From Perognathus longimembris pacificus (Eukaryota; Chordata; Mammalia; Rodentia; Heteromyidae), in NCBI RefSeq assembly GCF_023159225.1, contig NC_063162.1, positions 92,031,880 to 92,095,879 on the forward strand: DNA of 64,000 bases. The letters are read 5' to 3'. The notes beneath the pieces were generated by a model. It did no database searches. It saw nothing but the letters and a program-made list of their open reading frames with translations, and had not been told where the DNA came from. The translations under genes and the position numbers were made by a program. This document shows, in pieces, positions 47,396 to 60,652 of this stretch. Position 1 is the stretch's first letter. The number at the start of each line of letters is the position of its first letter.

Positions 47396-49530
47396 TAGAA
47401 AATATATACAGTATGTAAAAAGACTGATGACTTAGTGTTTTAATTCTGCCATTAACTCTACTAAGAACAGATAATAATTTGCATTTTTGAAAAAAGTTTG
47501 TTTGGAGTGCATATAATCCTTCTACTTAATCATCTCTTGTTCAGTTTGTGAGCATCTCAGACTATAGTATAAAAACCTAGTAATGTGATGCTATTCCTTA
47601 AAATTTTGATTTTTGTGTACTTTACCTTGTGGAACTGCTACTTGATATATATTCTACTGAAGGTTATAAAGATCAGGTAGTTAATCTTAGCAAATGCAAA
47701 CCACAGAACTTTTTGTAGTTTGATACTGTTTGGTGAAATCATTTTTCATCTTAATAATGTGATTTTGCTCTATTCTGTCTTTATATTCTCTCAAATCATG
47801 AGCATGACTAAGTGGGTTGTAGAGCTTTGGTAGTACTATTTGAACATCATCAACAGCAACAATTTTGTTTCAAGTACTGGATGTGCTCACATCCCAACTT
47901 TGGTTTTAGTGGGTTAGATTACTGAAATGGGTGTTCTCCCTTAGTTAAAAGGAAGAAGTATTGTGACTTTTGGCATCAGCATGTAGAGAAACAGGATTGT
48001 CCTATAGAACCATATAAACTCCAGGAAAGAAAAATTCTATGACTTTGTCTGTATATAAAGACAAATTTGAGAAAAAGAGACTATAATCATTTTAGACTAG
48101 TCTATTTTCATAACTGGTGAAATTTAAATGCTCTGAACAAATTTATCAAAATGTCAAACTTATTTTTGTATACCTCACCATAGAGAGTGAAGGTTTTCCT
48201 ATGCAAATCAAGGGAAGGCAATAAGGAAATTACTGAAACCACTGTGAAATTCTTCTTTTCTTACTTTGTATAATCCAAGTCTATTCCTATGGTAATGATG
48301 GTATATCAAAGTCAGAATGTGCAAAATAACATTTGTTGCAGGTATTTTGATTGCCCAGTGAACAGCAGAAATGCATAGGTTTTATTTTCTTTGATCCCTC
48401 ATGAGCAAGTAGGTAATCAGTCAATGGACGGTTAAAAACTAGCAAACAAAAGAAAATCCAAAAAAATTCCAACACTTCCAGAGTAAATCACATTTCTGAA
48501 TCATGAAAAACAAGGGGTCCAGTCACCACTGATGAAAACATTGTAGTGAAACCACATTGTATATCAAGAATCCCTAATACATACACACTTGAACACAGAG
48601 ATGTGTATATTATTTATGCAGACTTTAAGAAATAGCGATTAGTGGATTCATGCTTAAACTATGCTACTTAGAATATCCAGAACTGTGTCACTTACTAAAT
48701 TAATTCTGGATAAACGTGGAACTACAATGAAGAGAATAGAAAAGTGCATGTGGAGTGATGAAAGGCGACATGACTAGTCTGTTATAACTGAAGGTTCAAC
48801 TATTGGGCTTTTGTTTAATTTTTTGAAATGTTTCTGTTTTGCATATAAACCCATCCTGTGGAGAAACATGATTTCTTCTGAGTTGTAGCTGCCAACAATC
48901 CAGAAACTAATTGAGCATGTCAGAACAGCTGATTGGGGCTTTGTTTTTAAATTTTCTCAGTAAAATCTAGAGCACAGCCATTACTTCCCTATCTTGAGTA
49001 TCACTGCTAAAGTATTTCTAAATGTACTAAAGTATCAGTGGTCAGTGAAATAAAACGTATTCAAACCAAGCACAATATGGGAAAAAAAAAGTTTTTCAGC
49101 AAGCTTTGATGGTTGAGTTGTTATTTTCAATGCAATTGCGGAACTAGAAGTTTGTAGGCAATGTTTCATGTAGTTGAACTATTTCGCCAAAAGCCACAGT
49201 CCTAGCAAATTCAAACAAACTCATGTTGATGCATTATCATCAATTTTCACAAAGGATTTTACAAGAATTCTTTATCCATGTATTGGTTGGGGTTTTATAA
49301 AACCAAAATTAACAGGATCTTTTAATCTAGTTTCATACTTATAACTGTAATCATCTAACATGCCTGTGTAAAGGCCATTTGCTTCTAGGTTTTTGTTTTT
49401 CTTTAATTGCTGAATGCTTAAATATTCAAGAGGCAAAGACCTGGAGGACCACATCCAGTAAGCCATCCCAGACAGGAAAGAATGGCGTTTGAGATTCTTC
49501 GCTCCAATTAACCAACCATCAAAATGCCAG

Positions 49531-49622
49531 GATGGAGGGATGTTTCCAATGGTAGAGTGCCAGAAGTGATCAAGAAAGCTGAATGAGAGTGTAGTCCTGA
49601 GTTCAAGCCCTAGTAGCTCCCC
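49531..49622 (+). mobile_element. dID/Geo-like SINE relic
   Basis: CAATGGTAGAGTGCC and GTCCTGAGTTCAAGCCCTAG resemble the right half of a dimeric rodent SINE. The left half is not recognisable. Confidence 0.45.
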
Positions 49623-49897
49623 TTTCATAAAAAAAGTGCTGAAAGTAGCCCAAACTTGTACTTTACAAAACTCTGTAAAGTGGTACAGTTTTTCTCCCTA
49701 TTTGTTTATAAATGCTCTTTCTAGCATCTCAATGAGCTTACTTACTATGAATCCAAATCTTTTACTGGGTGATAGAACAAAAAGAGTACTGGAAATAAAC
49801 CATGATAGTTTCATACCAGTTAGAGGAAGTTAGTTATAGGAACAGACTTCTGATTCTACAAATTAATTTGTTTAATGTCAAGAAGTTAGAAATACAG

Positions 49898-50537
49898 CCT
49901 CTATCAGAAAGAATGACATTGTTCCATTTGTAAGGAAATGGAAGGACTTGGAAAATGTTATACTAAGTGAAGTGAGCCAGACCCAAAGAAACATGGACTC
50001 TATGGCCTCCCTTATTGGGAATAATTAGTACAGGTTTAGGCAAGCCATAGCAGAGCATCACAAGGCCCAATAGCTATACCCTTATGAACACATAAGATGA
50101 TGCTAAGTGAAATGAACTCCATGTTATGGAAACAATTGTTATATCACAGTTGTAACTACTTTCAACGTCCTATGTGTATGTGTAGTTTCTATTATTGATG
50201 ATGTTCTTGTATCACCTTCCTGTGGTTGTACCTACACTATCTCTGTAATCTTATCTGAGTATATTGGAAACCCTGTTTACTGGTATTGGAAGTAGGAAAT
50301 TCAAAGGGAATACTAAATGTGAGAGACACAGGGTAAAAAAAGAAAAACAACTACAAAAGCAATACTTGCAAAACTGTTTGGTGTAAGTGAACTGAACACC
50401 TGGGGGGGGGAGGGAAACGGGGGGAGGGAGGGGGGCATGAGGGACAAGGTAACAAACAGTACAAGAAATGTATCCAATGCCTAACATATGAAACTGTAAC
50501 CTCTCTGTACATCAGTTTGATAATAAACATTTGAAAA
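49898..50537 (+). mobile_element. 5'-truncated L1 with target duplication
   Basis: Begins in the last codons of ORF2, then the full 3' UTR with a G-rich polypurine tract (50401-50435), ending TTTGATAATAAACATTTG plus A's. AAATACAG lies at 49890-49897 and 50538-50545. Confidence 0.85.
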
Positions 50538-51681
50538 AAATACAGTGAATATATAATTATGACTTTTGAAGGATATAAATGGATAGAAGATCCTAAAGTT
50601 TTCTCATCACCTTGAAAGTTTGTTTTGAAAATCTAGGGCTTGAAGTACTATCTTTAGGGTCTTAGTAGTACTATCTTTGTGTGTTCATTGGGTAATAATA
50701 TTTCCTGTTGATAGGACAAAAATTGTAAATACTATATAAACACATTAAACACTTCATTACTAAGGAATTTATTCTTGTGTTCAAGCAATGTGGAGGTAGG
50801 CAAAAAAGAAAAAAGAAATGGCACTCACAATCCTCTACCATCTTGTGGAGTGCCTATGGAAGCTATATGAATTTAATCCAACTACGTGACTCCACTCAAA
50901 ACTGGTGCTCTTTACAGTAAGTTATATTGCTATGATGTACCATTCTCATATTGAAAGAAACTGAGTCATTCACTGGAAATGAAAAAGCAGTATCTTTGTT
51001 GTATCAGTGGAAGTTAAAGGTTTGGGGTAAGATCATATATAATATTTGCATGAACATCACTTTCTCTTCCTTTCACTTTCTGATGAAGCATTTTGGTGAT
51101 TTGGATGATCAGAAATCATCTTGGGAACAGCAAAGAACAAGCACATACTCCCCCCTTCCTGCTTCACTTTCCCTAATAATGTTTACCGTGTAAGAACTGG
51201 TGCAACATCGGGCTCAGATTCTACTTTCAGCAATAGCTTAGGCAAGTAATGTTGATGAGATGCTAAATCACCTAAAAATCTCATGTTGACCATCATGACT
51301 ATGATACAGTTCATCATTTATTCAACATGTCATCTAGCAGCTCCCATTTCAAATCCCTACTCAATAGTAACTGTGGGTCTTTAAGTCATTCTGTGTTCTT
51401 CCTCTTTAGCTGCACTAATTTCCATGATGAAAAGTAACTCCACATGATTTATATAACAGCAACAGTAGAGTGTAAGTAGAATGTATCCCATTCTTAATTT
51501 CCCAGAATCATACCTATTTAAAAATAAAAAGAAATGTATTACATTTATTAAGACCATAGATAGTTGGTTTATCTAACACACTAGTCTTTAGGAGGAAAAG
51601 ATCATCTCTGATACACATCTTGGAACAATATCTAACCTCCCTGTACAAGTTTACATTCAAATTAGTAAACCATTAATTGCT

Positions 51682-51682
<1 letters not shown>

Positions 51683-51723
<41 letters not shown>
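51683..51723. repeat. (CA)n microsatellite
   Basis: Uninterrupted CA run of about 40 bp. Confidence 0.95.
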
Positions 51724-51725
<2 letters not shown>

Positions 51726-53749
51726 ATAGCCTCTAATAGCACATACTTGCAGTCTTAGAAAAGGAAGTTTTCCTTAGAATCAATGCTATTAGTCTCCAAT
51801 CTCCGAAGGAAGAAAGTTTCACAAAGAAAAATTGTCTCAAACATCGTTGAGTCTGGGGGGTTCAGAGAAGTAGAGGGATTTGCCGAGAAAACAATAAGGC
51901 ATACAGGAATATAATTTTGTTTGAGTCAAGTCAAAGGAGCCAAGAAAACAGGAGTTCGATGTGAGCTTTTTAGCTGAAAGGTGGACCCCAAGCACATGCA
52001 GAGCTGCCAGCCCTGCTCTGTGAAGCACTCAGAGGACGGCACACATTGACAGCACTGGAAAACTGTTTCCAGGAAGCCTGGCATCTGGGGACCACAACTC
52101 ATACAGCCTTAAGCCTGGCAAAACTAGCCATAGACCGGACTAGCTGCACTCATGGAATTTAAGTCTGGGTAGGAGGGAGACAGAGCAACTGATGATGCTT
52201 ATATTACATGTAATTTTTTTTTGTTGAGCCTTTTATAAAACTAGTAACAATGGATCCACTATGAAGAAGGTCTTGTTTTGAGGGAGGAACTCATTAGGAT
52301 GTGGATATTGGTAAGGCAATAATAACCCACTGGAAGCAATTTGTTTAGTTTATCAGTCAGTGGTTTTGTTTAACACAAGGTCCAACAATTCAGTTGGCCA
52401 AATTATTTTGAAAGATGACTGGTTTTGGACCACATTAACCAAAAAAATCAGATTTTTTTATCATGTAACTAGAGCTTTAACACACCAAAAAAAAATTCAG
52501 CAAAAAGAATTAAAGCAAAAGAGTTTATCTTTCTCTTTTTCTTTTAAGAACCAGAAATTTTTAAAAAGATAATCATAGCCAATTATGAAGATAATTGCAA
52601 AACAATTGTAATGATCAAGGTCTAAGCAAAGAAAACAATAAGTGATAGGACTATATCAATATCCCACAGTAATACCTATTTTGTCAGTATGCTCATATTT
52701 TACTGAAGTCATTTTGTATTCAATTAGCAGAATGGTAAGAGTATTTTAGTGTTATTTAATGCATACAAATTTTCAAAATTAAAAAGTGTTGAATATATAA
52801 AATGTAAAATACTTTGAGATTAACGCTTAGAAATACTCATTGTGTGAATACTATCATGTGTAAATATCATTGACTAAGTTCATTGGATAGATAGTTGTGT
52901 TTTGGCCATATTTTTTTATTGTGAATTTCTTTTTGCATTAAGTTGTATTCATCCATAGCTGTATCCTATAAGAAGAACTGGCACTATTAATATCTGATCA
53001 ATGTAGTTAATGTTAAACAGTTAAATGCAAATTAAATTATATAGCATTATATGCATAACATATTTGGGAAACAATGATAAATGAATTGACCAGTTTTTAT
53101 CCTGAGATTTTATATACATGTGTATATGAAATGTACTGCTATATAAATTATAAATTTGTGAAATAATTATGTTCTCTGGGAATGCATGATGTGTGCAATT
53201 TGCATATTGTAGAAAAATTCTTGCAGAGAATGAAACAAAAATGAAAGCAAACATTTGTAATATGCACAAACCAACATAAAAATTGAAAATTATCTATCAA
53301 AAATAAGATAAACATAGCTTACTTATTAAGGAGAAAAAGATTAGAAAAACCATAGAAGTAAATGCTTACTTCTAAGGCTAGACTTTATTTAGACTTATTA
53401 TAGATTTTATTTCATATTCTTTTCCACCTTAGTTAGTTTTGAAGCACCATTAAAACTTCTCCTACAAGTGTCAGTGACTGAACAAAGCTCAGCAGATTTA
53501 GAGAGGAGACAAACATTGATACTCTCATGATATAAAAATAAATGCAAGTCACTATGAGTTAAACCTCACATAAAGTAATAAAATCTGGGTAGTTATAAGC
53601 CAAAAGCCAGATGAAGAGGCTGGAAATAAGCATATCTAATTACCATGGAGTGGGCAGTTAAAACTACAAACTAGAAATTGAAATATTAGCTATCCACAAA
53701 GCAGATGAGTGAAGGTAGGAATCCCACAGCCAGGACAGGTAGGTAAGAG

Positions 53750-53980
53750 GTTTTTGTGTTTTTTTTTCTTCAAATTTTTATTATCAAACTGATGTACAGA
53801 GAGGTTACAGTTTCATATGTTAGGCACTGGATACATTTCTTGTACTGTTTGTTACCTCGTCCCTCATTTCCCCCTCCCTTCTCCCCCTTTCCCTTTCCCC
53901 CCATGAGGTGATCAGTTCATTTACACCAAACAGTTTTGCAAGTATTGCTTTTGTAGTTGTTTGTCTTTTTTTACCCTGTG
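53750..53980 (-). mobile_element. 231-bp L1 3' end, antisense, with target duplication
   Basis: Poly-T, then the complement of the standard L1 3' UTR including the pyrimidine tract (53870-53903), cut off at TTACCCTGTG. AGGTAAGAG flanks it at 53741-53749 and 53981-53989. Confidence 0.88.
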
Positions 53981-54129
53981 AGGTAAGAGTTTTTTTGAGT
54001 ATAGAATTTAAGTAATGGACACACTCACCTTTTACTTCAAGATTTATTAATATTTTTTCACCCCTTAAACTGGCTTACTTAAGAGTTTTCTGAAATAATT
54101 GGAGCACCAGACACTACAGGAAGTTAAAA

Positions 54130-54143
54130 AGAGAGAGAGAGAG
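54130..54143. repeat. (GA)n
   Basis: Seven GA units. Confidence 0.8.
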
Positions 54144-54567
54144 CAAGGCACTTTCCCCTCAGGTGAAGCATCAAACTGCTAAGGTATCTCCTGCTTCAAA
54201 TGCTCAGAGAGCCAATCAACAGTGGGTATGGAGATAGTATTTTAGCAATGAATTTGCTTCTTCCTTTCATTGAAAGTGAGCAGTGAAAGAAATAATTCAA
54301 TATGCTTCCATCCTAATTTTTGATAACTTGTCCATTTTGCATATGAGTTATTAAACGCAACAGAAAAGAACTTCAACACATTCACAAATATGAATTTGTT
54401 TTAAATATCCACATCAGATTGGAGAAAATATGAGCAAAAATATAAGCCCTGCCAACGCAACAACAAATAAATATACAAAAGAATGCTTTATAAAGAAAAC
54501 ATTGAGGAGCTCTGCACATAAGGTTTTAAAAGAAACTCTAAATAAACAGACCTTTTCTAGCATTTTT

Positions 54568-54769
54568 TGTTTGTTTGTTTGCCAGTCCTGGGCCTTGGAC
54601 TCAGGGCCTGAGCACTATCCCTGGCTTCTTTTTGCTCAAGGATAGCACTCTGCCACTTGAGCCACAGCGCCCCTTCTGGCCGTTTTCTGTATTCGTGGTG
54701 CTGGGGAATCAAACCTAGGGCTTCATGTATGGGAGGCAAGCTCTCTTGCCACTAGGCCATATTCCCAGC
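54568..54769 (-). mobile_element. IDL-Geo SINE, antisense
   Basis: (TTTG)n tail, then GCCAGTCCTGGGCCTTGGAC through to CACTAGGCCATATTCCCAGC. TCTAGCATTTTT is duplicated at 54556-54567 and 54770-54781. Confidence 0.92.
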
Positions 54770-55044
54770 TCTAGCATTTTTCTATTGTATTAAACACAAT
54801 GCCATATAATCAAATATTAAAAGACATTCTAAGAAAAAAGAAATGTAGCACTCATAAGTGGGTAAAAGAAGGCAATGTTAACAGATTCCACACCATTTGG
54901 AATTATCAGGTAAGAATTTATAGTAATTACAATAAGCATTAAGTAAAAGAACTTAGAGCAAAGAAGACAGAATGGCAAAAAGAAGGAAAATAAATTTTTA
55001 AAGAGATGGAATCTGTAAAGCAGGGCTAACCAGGAATTTTAAAA

Positions 55045-55157
55045 ATGAATATTATCCAGGCATTGGCAGTCCATGCTGTAATCCTACCTACTCAGGAGGC
55101 TAAGATCTGAAGATCAGGGTTTGAAGCTAGCCCAGTCAGGAAAGTCCATGAGACTCT
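55045..55157 (+). mobile_element. B1-like half of a SINE interrupted by an L1 fragment
   Basis: CATGCTGTAATCCTACCTAC TCAGGAGGCTAAG and GTTTGAAGCTAGCCCAGTCA GG. The matching Geo-like half appears only after the L1-type block, at about 55510-55620. Confidence 0.65.
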
Positions 55158-55500
55158 TGTTTGTTTGTTTTTGTTTGGGGGGGGTGGTCTTTTGCTCTTA
55201 AAAATAATTTACTTTATTGTTATTATACAGGTGTTATGTAGAGGGATTGCAACTACATGAATCAAATGAGTACATTTCCTTTTGTACAGTGCCTTCTTTT
55301 CCCTCACTCTCTCCCAGTCCTCCCTCCCATCTCCACCCATAAGTTGTAAAGTTCACTTTCATCAATGTCCACTGAGTTCCACTGCTGCACTTTTTCACCC
55401 CTTTTCCCTTGAACTTTGTACCCATGCCCTAACCCTCATGAAGACATACAGTTGAATACACCATGCATAAGGAAAAGAAGACAGGATCATCAAAAATATC
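55158..55500 (-). mobile_element. Older L1 3' UTR fragment, antisense, inside a SINE
   Basis: (TTTG)n, TTTATTGTTATTATACAGG, ATGAGTACATTTCC and a pyrimidine tract (55295-55340) followed by AAGTTGTAAAGTTCAC. Same subfamily as 17836-18000. Its right border is uncertain. Confidence 0.6.
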
Positions 55501-55509
55501 ACCAAAAAT

Positions 55510-55622
55510 ATAAAAAAGAAGGAAATGGAGATATGGTTCAAAGTGGCAGAGCATTAGCCATGAACACAATAGCTCAGGAAAAGTGACAAGGCGCTGATTT
55601 CAAGTCCCAGAATTGAAAGAAA
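55510..55622 (+). mobile_element. Geo-like half of the interrupted SINE
   Basis: GGAGATATGGTTCAAAGTGG CAGAGCATTAGCC, AATAGCTCAGG and GATTTCAAGTCCCAG continue the dimer begun at 55045. The A/G-rich tail follows. Confidence 0.6.
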
Positions 55623-55813
55623 AAGAAAGAAAGGATGAAAGGAAAGGCAGGCAGGCAGGCAACCTATGTGAAATGATCAACTAGTATAAAACAGAACCTC
55701 AGAAATTGAGGACAAAGAAAGTGGGGTAAAAAAGGAATTTGAAAACTATTAGCTAAAAGTTCCCCTATATTTTAAAAATCAAAAACAACCAGCCATCCTG
55801 GGAACTGGTGACT

Positions 55814-56037
55814 TTTTTTTTCAAAATTTTATTATCAAACTGATGTACAGAGAGGTTACAGTTTCATACGTTAGGCATTTGATACATTTCTTGTACTGTT
55901 TGTTACCTTGTCCCTCATAACCCCCTCCCTCGACCCCTTTCCCTTTCCCCCCCTGAGGTGTTCAGTTCACTTTCATCAAACAGTTTTGCAAGTATTGCTT
56001 TTGTAGTTGTTTGTCTTTTTTTACCCTGTGTCTCTCA
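55814..56037 (-). mobile_element. 224-bp L1 3' end inside a SINE
   Basis: Complement of the L1 3' UTR from poly-T to TGTCTCTC. AACTGGTGACT is duplicated at 55803-55813 and 56038-56048. Confidence 0.9.
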
Positions 56038-56085
56038 AACTGGTGACTCTTATCTGTAATTGTAGCTAGATCTAAGGATTGCAAT

Positions 56086-56183
56086 TTTTTTTAATTTTTT
56101 TTTCAAATTTTTATTATCAAACTGATGTACAGAGAGGTTACAGTTTCATACGTTAGGCATAGGATACATTTCTTGTACTGTTT
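56086..56183 (-). mobile_element. 98-bp L1 3' end inside the same SINE
   Basis: T-rich tail, TTATTATCAAACTGATGTAC to TTCTTGTACTGTTT, ending 3' of the polypurine tract as at 17133-17221. Target duplication not resolved because of the T run. Confidence 0.8.
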
Positions 56184-57236
56184 GAAGCCAGCAGCTCCAG
56201 AAAGTTTGGGAGACCCTTATCTCCAATTAACCAGCAAACAAAACAAAACAGCAAAACAAAACAGAAGTGGAGGTGTGGCTCAAGTGGTAGAGTGTCATTG
56301 TTGGGCAAAAATATTAAGGAACACTATCCAGTGTGTGATATCAAGCCTCAGGACTTGCACTTAGAAAAACAATGCTTGAATCTCTAAAGAAATCGTTGAT
56401 AAGATAACAACTGATTTCTTACTACCAAAAGAAAGAAGATAACATTGTCAAGATTGAAAACTATAAAATAATTGTCAACAGAATAATAAACTACGTAATA
56501 TCATTCAAAGAAAACTATTTTTTATAAACAGAAGATGGGAGAAATTTGTTGCCAATAGAACTGCAAAGCTAGGAATGTGGAAGGAAATTCTCCAGATTGA
56601 AAGGAAATGATTCCAGATGGAAGCCTACATCTGCCCAAATGGATCCAGAGCAGCAGAAAGATTGAATATATGGGCTAATATAATGAATTATTTTATTTTA
56701 TATGTTTATACATACATTCTTCACATTCTCTCTCACACCGTACATTATAGACATATATATATACACAGGCACATTAAACTTTTTCAGATAGTTAATAAAA
56801 GTTACTAATAATTTAATATAAGGATCTATAATGTGTGTCAAAGAAAATACATGATAAAATACAACAGGGTATGAGGATACCAAGAGAATTATACCATCAA
56901 AGTCTCATTAAATGTGAACAACATTTAGCCACACAGAATATTTTTTTCTTTATACTAGGTGTATTAAATTGTAAATCAAGTACAGAAAGTTGTCCAGGAA
57001 AAAAAATCCTGCTAGTCATAAACTATTGAACACACTTCTAAATAATCCTTGTGTCAAGAAGATATCAAAAGGAGAATTAGAAAGTATTATAATCATAATG
57101 AACATTAAAAATCACTATACCAAATACAGTAGAAGTATCATAGGAAGAAAGGTAAAGGACTAAAATACTTCTATGGAAAAGCAGAAAAATCTAAAATCTT
57201 TGGCTTCACCACCCATACTAAAACTAGAAAACAGGA

Positions 57237-57300
57237 CTTGTAATCCCAGTGACCCAGGAGGCAGAGATAAGAGGATCGATCATTGTTTGTGGAGGGGGAG
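57237..57300 (+). mobile_element. B1-like SINE fragment
   Basis: CTTGTAATCCCAGTGACCCA GGAGGCAGAGATAAGAGGAT matches the B1/7SL left region. Confidence 0.55.
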
Positions 57301-57529
57301 GTTAGCAAGATTATTCAAATAACAAGCTAACCAGGGCTGTGAAATATACTTGTACCCAGGAAAACCACTATCTACAATGTATTTTTAATAGTTATTGACC
57401 TTTTGCACTTCCAGAAGAAGTTAAGCCAATATTTGGCCTGTGTGACTATAATACTGTGGGACAAATAAAGATTGTGGCGAGTTAGGTTATCAGCCTGCTT
57501 GGTCCTTCCACAGCCCCTCCCTCCCAAGG

Positions 57530-57740
57530 GATAGGAATGGTGGCACACTCATATAAACCTAGCCAGGAGAGGTAGAGTTAAAATCATAGCTCTAGACCTG
57601 ATTAGACGGAAGTCTAAGCCCAAAATGAACTAAAGCAGAAAGGAGATGGGGAAGGGGCTCAATTGGTTAAGCAGTAACCTAGTGAAGGTGAGACTCTAAG
57701 TTCAAAACCAGTGGATAAACAAATAATACAAACTAGAAGA
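57530..57740 (+). mobile_element. B1-dID-like dimeric SINE
   Basis: AGGAATGGTGGCACACTCAT (B1-like) followed by GGGGCTCAATTGGTTAAGCA and CTCTAAGTTCAAAACCAGT (ID-like) with an A-rich tail. Confidence 0.55.
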
Positions 57741-58839
57741 AGAGCAAAGGAAATTCAACAGAAAAAAAAAGGGAAACATTAACGATCAAATTTGTGAAGT
57801 AAAAAACTTAAAAAGTAAAGTCAGTAAACAGTAAAGTCTTTACAAACTGAAGACTTGTTTTTCTATTGTTGTAGTTTTTGTTTTGAGAAAATGGGCAAAC
57901 AAATAGACTTCCAATCAGACTTGCAAGGACAGTAGAAACAAGTTTACTACTCTTAGGAAAGAAAGATATGACATCATTGATCACTGTATAGATAAAATAG
58001 CAGTTAATTGCTTTGGAAAACATTTTTCTAGTTACCAATAAAGCACACATACTCTTTTTAACTAGTGACAATTATTTCTTTCATTCCTAAGAATTCTTCA
58101 TAGAAAATATTAATATATGTTCAAAAATAAATTTGGAAAAGTGTCTGCACAATGACTTTATTTCTACCTGTGCCAAACAAAACTGAAACAACAAACTAGG
58201 TAATATTCATACAGTAGAATAATACTCAGCAAAAAAAAGTTAACAAATAACTAATACATGCAAAGCTCAGAGGTATTGCTATGTGACAGAAAAATATAAG
58301 TGCAATATGGTAAGTGAAAGAAATTGCCCAGAAAAATTGTCACACATATGAGGTTCCAGGACAGGAAAAATAGAGTATGATGAGAAAAGCAGATGAATAT
58401 CTGTTTGAGGGTGTGAGACAACTTTCTATGGATATTTAAGTATTTTATAATTTGTAGCCAGATATAGATACTGTCAAAGGACATCATACTACTGATAGAC
58501 TATACTCCCACTCAGTATACACTATACCTTTACAAAAAATATTACTTAGTTCAAAATAAAAAAACCTAAGAAAACTTTAATGTATTAGTAAAGTGTTTTC
58601 ATTCATATACTCTAAGGAAATTAAAGACAGAATCTACTTTGATTTTAGAAAATTGGTTGTAGTAAAATTTATATTTTTAGAGATTCCCATATCTTAATTC
58701 ACAGAATCTACAGATACATTTTCTTAAAATGGTAGAAGAAAGTTTTCAGATGTGATTAAGATGAAAGATTAGGAGATGGACAGATTATTTCACATTTTCC
58801 AGAAGAGCTCAATGAAATCACATGTTTCCTTTCTAATTT

Positions 58840-60250
58840 TTTTTGATCCTATAATCTCTTTATTTCCCATCTCCTTTGGTATCCTGAAAACCACCATTTT
58901 ACTATCTGCTTCTATGAACTTGGTTATTTTATATTCCATATTTTAGTGGGTTCATATAGTCTCTAGCTATCCATATCTGGATTATTTAAAATGCAATTTC
59001 CCCCTCATCCATTCATGTTGTCAGAAATTATAGAACTTTCTTGTATTTTTAATCAATATTACCCTTCCCTCATTCTCTTCCCCACTGATGCAACTCCAAC
59101 CATCCCCTCATTGTTATTTAGTGCTATTTTCATTCGTATACTTTGTAGTATTATGTCTCTATTCGCACACCATTCCCCTCTGCTCTTACTGTATTCTTTT
59201 AATGTTGAATGACTATATTTTGTGATTATTAGCAGATATTCTTTATTCATTAGCCATATATGATCATTTAGATTATTTCCATATTTTGGTCATTTGGAAT
59301 AATGCTTCAATGAATATAAAAAAACAAAGGAATCTGAGGTTCTTATTTCAATTTCTTTGGTTTTATTCCCAGAAATTAGATTGCTGGATTATACAGTACA
59401 CATATATTTTTAATTTTTAACGAATATACATACTGTTTTTGTAATAGTTATATTAATTCACATTTCTACCAATGGTATGCACTACTCTTTTGTCTGCATT
59501 CTCACCAATATTCACCTTCGTATTTAAAAATTGCTATCCTAGCAAGTATGAGGTGACTTCTTATTTCTCATTGTAGTTTCTTGACTTGCATTTCTCTGAC
59601 AATTAGTAGTGTTGAGTACATTTTCATGTAGCTACTAACTTTATACCTAATTTTGAGAAATATTTAAAATGTTTATTCAGGCTTTTTGCCCATTTTAATC
59701 AGACTATTATATTAAGTTCTATGAATTCCTTTCTAATTTAGAAATTGACCCTTTATCAGCAGTATGACATGTAAATAGTTTTCCCATTTCATAGATTCTC
59801 CTATCAGTTAGTTAATTGTGTCATTTGGCAGTATAGAGAGTTTTGGGTTTGGTACATTCTTAAATGTCAGTTTTTGCTTTGTTGCTTGCAATTTGGGCAT
59901 AATACCAAAATATCATTGCCAAGACTCTCATCAAGGAGATTTTTCTTTACAAAGAATTCTTTGGCTTCAGTCTTACATTTAAGTCTTTAATCAATATTAA
60001 ATTGATTTTTATATGTGCTATAAAAGTCTTTTGTATCTGGACATACAGTTTTCCTAGTGCCATTTACTAAAGAAATTATCTTTATCCGATTTATGTTCCC
60101 CATTTTCACAACCAAAAATAAGTAGGCTGTGTATGGATGGGCTGGATTCTGGGCTCTATATTTGGTTCCATTGGTCTATGTACCTGGTTTTATGCACCAC
60201 TGTACTCTTGATGACTGTTCCTTATTTCAAACTATAATATGATTTTCTAC
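58840..60250 (-). mobile_element. Ancient L1 ORF2, antisense
   Basis: The plus strand carries the complement of old L1 ORF2: TTCCATTGGTCTATGTACC (60166-60184), the CTTTATCAGCAGTATGA region (59752), GTATGAGGTGACTTCTTATT (59547) and CATTTCTACCAATGGTATGC (59460). No open frame survives. It starts near a C-terminal/3' UTR region on the left. Confidence 0.75.
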
Positions 60251-60466
60251 TTGCTCTAGCTAGGACTTATGGTACTATGTTGGAGAGGGGGGCAACAACA
60301 AGCATGCTTGCCTTATTCCCAATATTAAAGTATAAAGTATACCTAAAGAAAAGTCAGCAAGGAAGCAAATGAACTAACACTAATGACAAAAAAGAGTTGC
60401 CAGACATAAAGCCTACTGTCTCACAGAAGTAGAATACATTTTATTCTCTATTCTGAATCATATGTT

Positions 60467-60652
60467 TGCTTGCCTCGTATACATGAGGCCCTGGGTTCAA
60501 TTCCCCAGCACCACATATACAGAAAATGGCCAGAAGTGGTGCTGTGGCACAAGCGGCAGAGTGCTAGCCTTGAGCAAAAAGAAGCCAGGGACAGTGCTCA
60601 GGCCCTGAGTCCAAGCCCCAGGACTGGCCAAAAAAAAAAAAAAAAAAAAAAG
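60467..60652 (+). mobile_element. IDL-Geo SINE, 5'-truncated
   Basis: GCTTGCCTCGTATACATGAG to CAGGACTGGCC with a 21-A tail. The first ~35 bases of the left half are missing. It directly abuts an antisense B1-like/Geo SINE. Confidence 0.88.

Larger units (their letters stand above)
55790..56370 (+). mobile_element. B1-like/Geo SINE split by two L1 3' ends
   Basis: SINE pieces are 55790-55813, about 56038-56085 (ATCTGTAATTGTAGCTAGAT) and about 56184-56370 (GAAGCCAGCAGCTCC, GTGTGGCTCAAGTGGTAGAG, ATCAAGCCTCAGGACTTGC). Removing the two L1 inserts restores a co-linear dimer. Confidence 0.7.

Noticed and set aside
49272..49628. 118-codon minus-strand open frame
   Set aside because: It overlaps a SINE relic at its start, has no recognisable domain and no splice context, and its length is compatible with chance in AT-rich intron.
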